Positions 61,377 through 64,000 of a stretch of 64,000 bases of DNA are shown in pieces. Origin of the DNA: Arthrobacter russicus. Its GTDB lineage: Bacteria; Actinomycetota; Actinomycetes; Actinomycetales; Micrococcaceae. Each line of letters opens with the position of its first letter. Position 1 is the first letter of the stretch. The stretch lies in the NCBI RefSeq assembly GCF_031454135.1, contig NZ_JAVDQF010000001.1, forward strand, positions 1 to 64,000, written 5' to 3'. A program made the translations under genes and the position numbers. Under the pieces are notes generated by a model. That model searched no databases, had not been told where the DNA came from, and saw only the letters and a program-made list of their open reading frames with translations.

Positions 61377-64000
61377 ATGTCCATGTTTATTCAGAGAAAG
61401 CGAAAGAAGTCTTCGTTGAAGGTTTTCTTTGCGTCAGTTATTTCAGTATTTTTAGCGGTTGGTCTGGTCGGGGCTGTGGCTGTTCCGGCATCGGCCGATG
61501 TCAACGACTATTCGATCGGCATCACTGCGCCGGAATCCGTCGGAGTCGGTGACGGCTTCACGTACACCGTGACGATCGACGGCGACCCGGTGGTCAAAGG
61601 GGCGGTCTTGACCGCGACCTTGCCGGAGGGGGTCGTTTTCGAAGCGGTTGCGACCGGGGAAGACTCCCCTGTGGCGGCCTATGAATACGATCCGGTAACC
61701 AGAAAGGTTTCCTTCGTCTTGAAGGACCTCGAAAAGCCGCTTTCGTCTTTTAATTTTTCGGTGACCCAGGACGAAAACGAAGCCAAAGACGAGAGCTCGG
61801 TCTTTGATGTACGAATCGAAGGTTCTGCCACCTCGACCGGCAGCGTTCCTGCCGATACCGCAACCACCAGAGTGACCGGGCAGTGGGGCTACCACGCGAC
61901 CAAAACTTTCAGCACCCTGGTCGGCTCCGGAAATCGCGAAGTCACCTACTACTTCAATGTCGGCGGGCCTGGTCCGGACACCAACACGTTCACCACCTGG
62001 GCCCAGCGGCTCAGCGACGTGCTGCCGGCCGGGGCGGAGATTCGCGGGACCTCGGCCGCCCCGGGAGTGTGGACGATCACCCCGGCGGCGGATGGCGGCA
62101 CGTCGGCGGTTTGGCAGCGCGACGGTCGGTACGGACCGGAGGCCTCCTCGATGACCACGGAGACCGCAGTCTGGCTATCGGTGTATTATCCGCCATCCGT
62201 CTTCCCCGATGGGCAGTTGCCGCCCGCAAATACCGTGGCGCTCGAGGTCAAGGACAACAGCGGGAACTGGCGGGCCCAGACACCGGGGAACACCCAGGTT
62301 CCGGAGCTCGGACAGGGATCCAGCAAGAAGATTTCGCTCGACAAAACCATCATGGGGGAATCTGAAACGTCGACGGTCGGAAACGGGATCTGGCAGAGCA
62401 GTTATCAGGTCCGGGCCTCTTATCAGAACAGTCTGGACGCCGAAAAGCTTGATCGTTTGGTGGTGACTGATCAATACGCGGGCAACGAAGAGTTCTTCGA
62501 CCATATGGAAAATTACCGAATGGCCGTCCGTTTCAATGCGGTTCTGCAGGCGGACGCGTTGCCCTTCAGCTATGAATACACGACGAACGTTCGCACTTCA
62601 TGGCAGAGCTTCGATACCAGCGGATTGGACACCGGAACCGACTTCCTCCTGACCACCCAGGTCGAGGGTTCGCAGAACTTTCAGAACGCGGACGGGTACA
62701 GCCAGGTCCTCAATCTCCCAGCAGGCGAGCGGATCACCGGATGGCGCGTCACGGTCGGTCCCGGAGGGGCCATGATCTCCGGCGGATCACAGGTGACGGT
62801 GACTCCCGGATTCATCGCAAGTTACCCGTCGCTGAAAGATGGAAGCGCTGCGCCCAGCACGCCCATCTCGAACCAGGCCGTGGCCGATGGAGTTCTGTCC
62901 AGCGGGGCCGTCATGAACCAGGCTTCGGATGAAGCGAAGGTCAAGGTCGTCGACGTGGTTCCGATCATTACCGTGATCACCGCGCCGAGTGCGATCGAGG
63001 TGGGTGGCACTGCGGTCTACCAGGCGAAAATCGCCAACCTCGATCCAGCTGGACGTTCGTACCAGGATTCAGTGATGCGGGTGGTACTCCCGGCCGGGGT
63101 CTTCTATGATCCTGAGGTCGGGGTCAGTGCGGTCTATGAAAAAACTCCGACAAGCGGCATCCAGGTTCCGTTGGAAGGCCAGGGCCTGAGCGTGCGCACG
63201 GAAAGCATTCGGGTAGCTGGTGTGGAGCGCCAGGTCGTGGTTTTCGATTTCAAGCAACTCGAATCGGTGCGTTCCTGGGATTCGGCCAAGGACCGCCGGG
63301 AGCCCGCGGACATGTTCGACTACAATCTTCCGGTCCGGGTTCTGCCGCAGGCCTATGATCCCAACGTCTCCCGGGTCACCGCAGAGTCTTGGGCGTACAC
63401 CACCGACCAGCCCTATTCGGGGATTGAAATGTGGTTTGCAAGCGGCTATTTCGACCAGGACGTCCATGGATTCAGCACTGTCCTGGAACGCATCGCCAAG
63501 TCCACCGGGACCTCGCGGGTTTTGACCGCAGGTGGGCTTTTGGTAGGCAAGATGGTCCGCGATGCGGACAAGACTGATTGGTCGTTGAGTGACACGGTGG
63601 AGTCGCCGGGCCGGGCCGATTGGCAGATCTATGTCACCAACACCCTGCCTGATCCGCTGACCGACGTGGTGCTCTTCGACCGGCTGCCGGCTCCGGGCGA
63701 CGGGAGGGGGTCTGACTTCCAAGTGACCTTCTCCGGTCCCGCCGTGGCGAATATTCCAGGGGTGAAAATCGAGTACTCTACGGATGCGACGGCGGCGGAC
63801 AACGGCAGCTGGAGGGAAAGCCCTGAAGCGGCCACCGCTATGCGGCTCAGTTTGCCGGCGATCGCAGCTGGGGAGTCAGTGACCGTCGTGGCTCCGACCA
63901 CAGTGCCAGAAGGGGTTCGACGCCAAGCCGCGGCGATCAATGACGTGAAGGCCAGTGGTCTGTACCAGGGGCTGAAGCGTGATTTCGTCTCGAATCAGGC
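61377..64000 (+). CDS. Large secreted surface protein with DUF11-like repeats (partial, runs off the window)
   Basis: At least 874 residues; no stop before the window end. Basic start QRKRKKSS, hydrophobic core and cleavage near PASADVND give a signal peptide. The mature part is beta-rich and threonine/valine-rich: segments such as FTYTVTIDGDPVV, TVTPGFIASYPSLKDG, DWQIYVTNTLPDPLTDVVLFDRLP recall DUF11/isopeptide-type stalk repeats of Gram-positive adhesins. The C terminus, where a sortase motif would be, is outside. No clear ribosome site; a hairpin and repeats occupy the leader, so expression is probably controlled post-transcriptionally. Confidence 0.8.
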   Translation, partial: MSMFIQRKRKKSSLKVFFASVISVFLAVGLVGAVAVPASADVNDYSIGITAPESVGVGDGFTYTVTIDGDPVVKGAVLTATLPEGVVFEAVATGEDSPVAAYEYDPVTRKVSFVLKDLEKPLSSFNFSVTQDENEAKDESSVFDVRIEGSATSTGSVPADTATTRVTGQWGYHATKTFSTLVGSGNREVTYYFNVGGPGPDTNTFTTWAQRLSDVLPAGAEIRGTSAAPGVWTITPAADGGTSAVWQRDGRYGPEASSMTTETAVWLSVYYPPSVFPDGQLPPANTVALEVKDNSGNWRAQTPGNTQVPELGQGSSKKISLDKTIMGESETSTVGNGIWQSSYQVRASYQNSLDAEKLDRLVVTDQYAGNEEFFDHMENYRMAVRFNAVLQADALPFSYEYTTNVRTSWQSFDTSGLDTGTDFLLTTQVEGSQNFQNADGYSQVLNLPAGERITGWRVTVGPGGAMISGGSQVTVTPGFIASYPSLKDGSAAPSTPISNQAVADGVLSSGAVMNQASDEAKVKVVDVVPIITVITAPSAIEVGGTAVYQAKIANLDPAGRSYQDSVMRVVLPAGVFYDPEVGVSAVYEKTPTSGIQVPLEGQGLSVRTESIRVAGVERQVVVFDFKQLESVRSWDSAKDRREPADMFDYNLPVRVLPQAYDPNVSRVTAESWAYTTDQPYSGIEMWFASGYFDQDVHGFSTVLERIAKSTGTSRVLTAGGLLVGKMVRDADKTDWSLSDTVESPGRADWQIYVTNTLPDPLTDVVLFDRLPAPGDGRGSDFQVTFSGPAVANIPGVKIEYSTDATAADNGSWRESPEAATAMRLSLPAIAAGESVTVVAPTTVPEGVRRQAAAINDVKASGLYQGLKRDFVSNQ

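Overview
The window looks like chromosome of a high-GC Gram-positive actinobacterium, most likely Micrococcaceae (Arthrobacter/Renibacterium-like). Reasons: strong GC bias at third codon positions, GTG/TTG starts, many 4-nt ATGA/GTGA gene overlaps, a MabA-type FabG, type B L31, actinobacterial GlgC/GlgA, a FadE5/FadA2/FabG4/MaoC fatty-acid module, and a sortase motif of LAxTG type. GC statements are by eye. No tRNA, rRNA, CRISPR array, transposase or integrase was seen.

Layout. 1-3.5 kb: end of an acyl-CoA-ligase-like gene and an odd thiolase, convergent with a biotin ECF transporter operon (bioY-bioM-bioN) behind a BioQ-like operator. 3.6-16.9 kb: housekeeping genes (wall-anchored hydrolase, serine hydrolase, ABC-F, SURF1 operon, MabA-like FabG plus an SDR, SerB, ABC ATPase, TSUP exporter, TrmH methyltransferase). 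16.85-20.83 kb: an accessory island (unknown protein, XRE-ImmA/IrrE, zinc-ribbon plus Vsr-like nuclease) at the 3' end of the TrmH gene, flanked by a 95-bp imperfect duplication of that 3' end. 21-37 kb: core metabolism (peroxiredoxin, L31, lipoate ligase, PepN, YeiH, ATP-grasp/alpha-E/transglutaminase trio, glycogen genes, GadB). 37.4-44 kb: TetR-controlled fatty-acid degradation module. 44.1-50.4 kb: kynureninase, a frameshifted RHS polymorphic-toxin-like gene with a small membrane protein as possible immunity partner, and a mosaic of duplicated gene fragments before a GNAT gene. 50.4-60.8 kb: an eight-gene leftward metal operon. 60.8-64 kb: an AT-rich regulatory region and the start of a large surface protein that runs off the window.

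The most striking locus is 50.4-60.8 kb. An isocyanide-synthase (PvcA/Dit1) gene and a cytochrome P450 overlap by 4 nt and follow, also by overlaps, a Cu(I) P1B ATPase, a CopD-CtaG copper membrane protein and a complete FecBCD-type metallophore ABC importer. I infer a small-molecule isocyanide metallophore, probably for copper, made and handled by one transcript. The two insertion sites at gene 3' ends (TrmH and kynU) and the RHS frameshift caused by a 5-bp tandem duplication are further signs of recent rearrangement.
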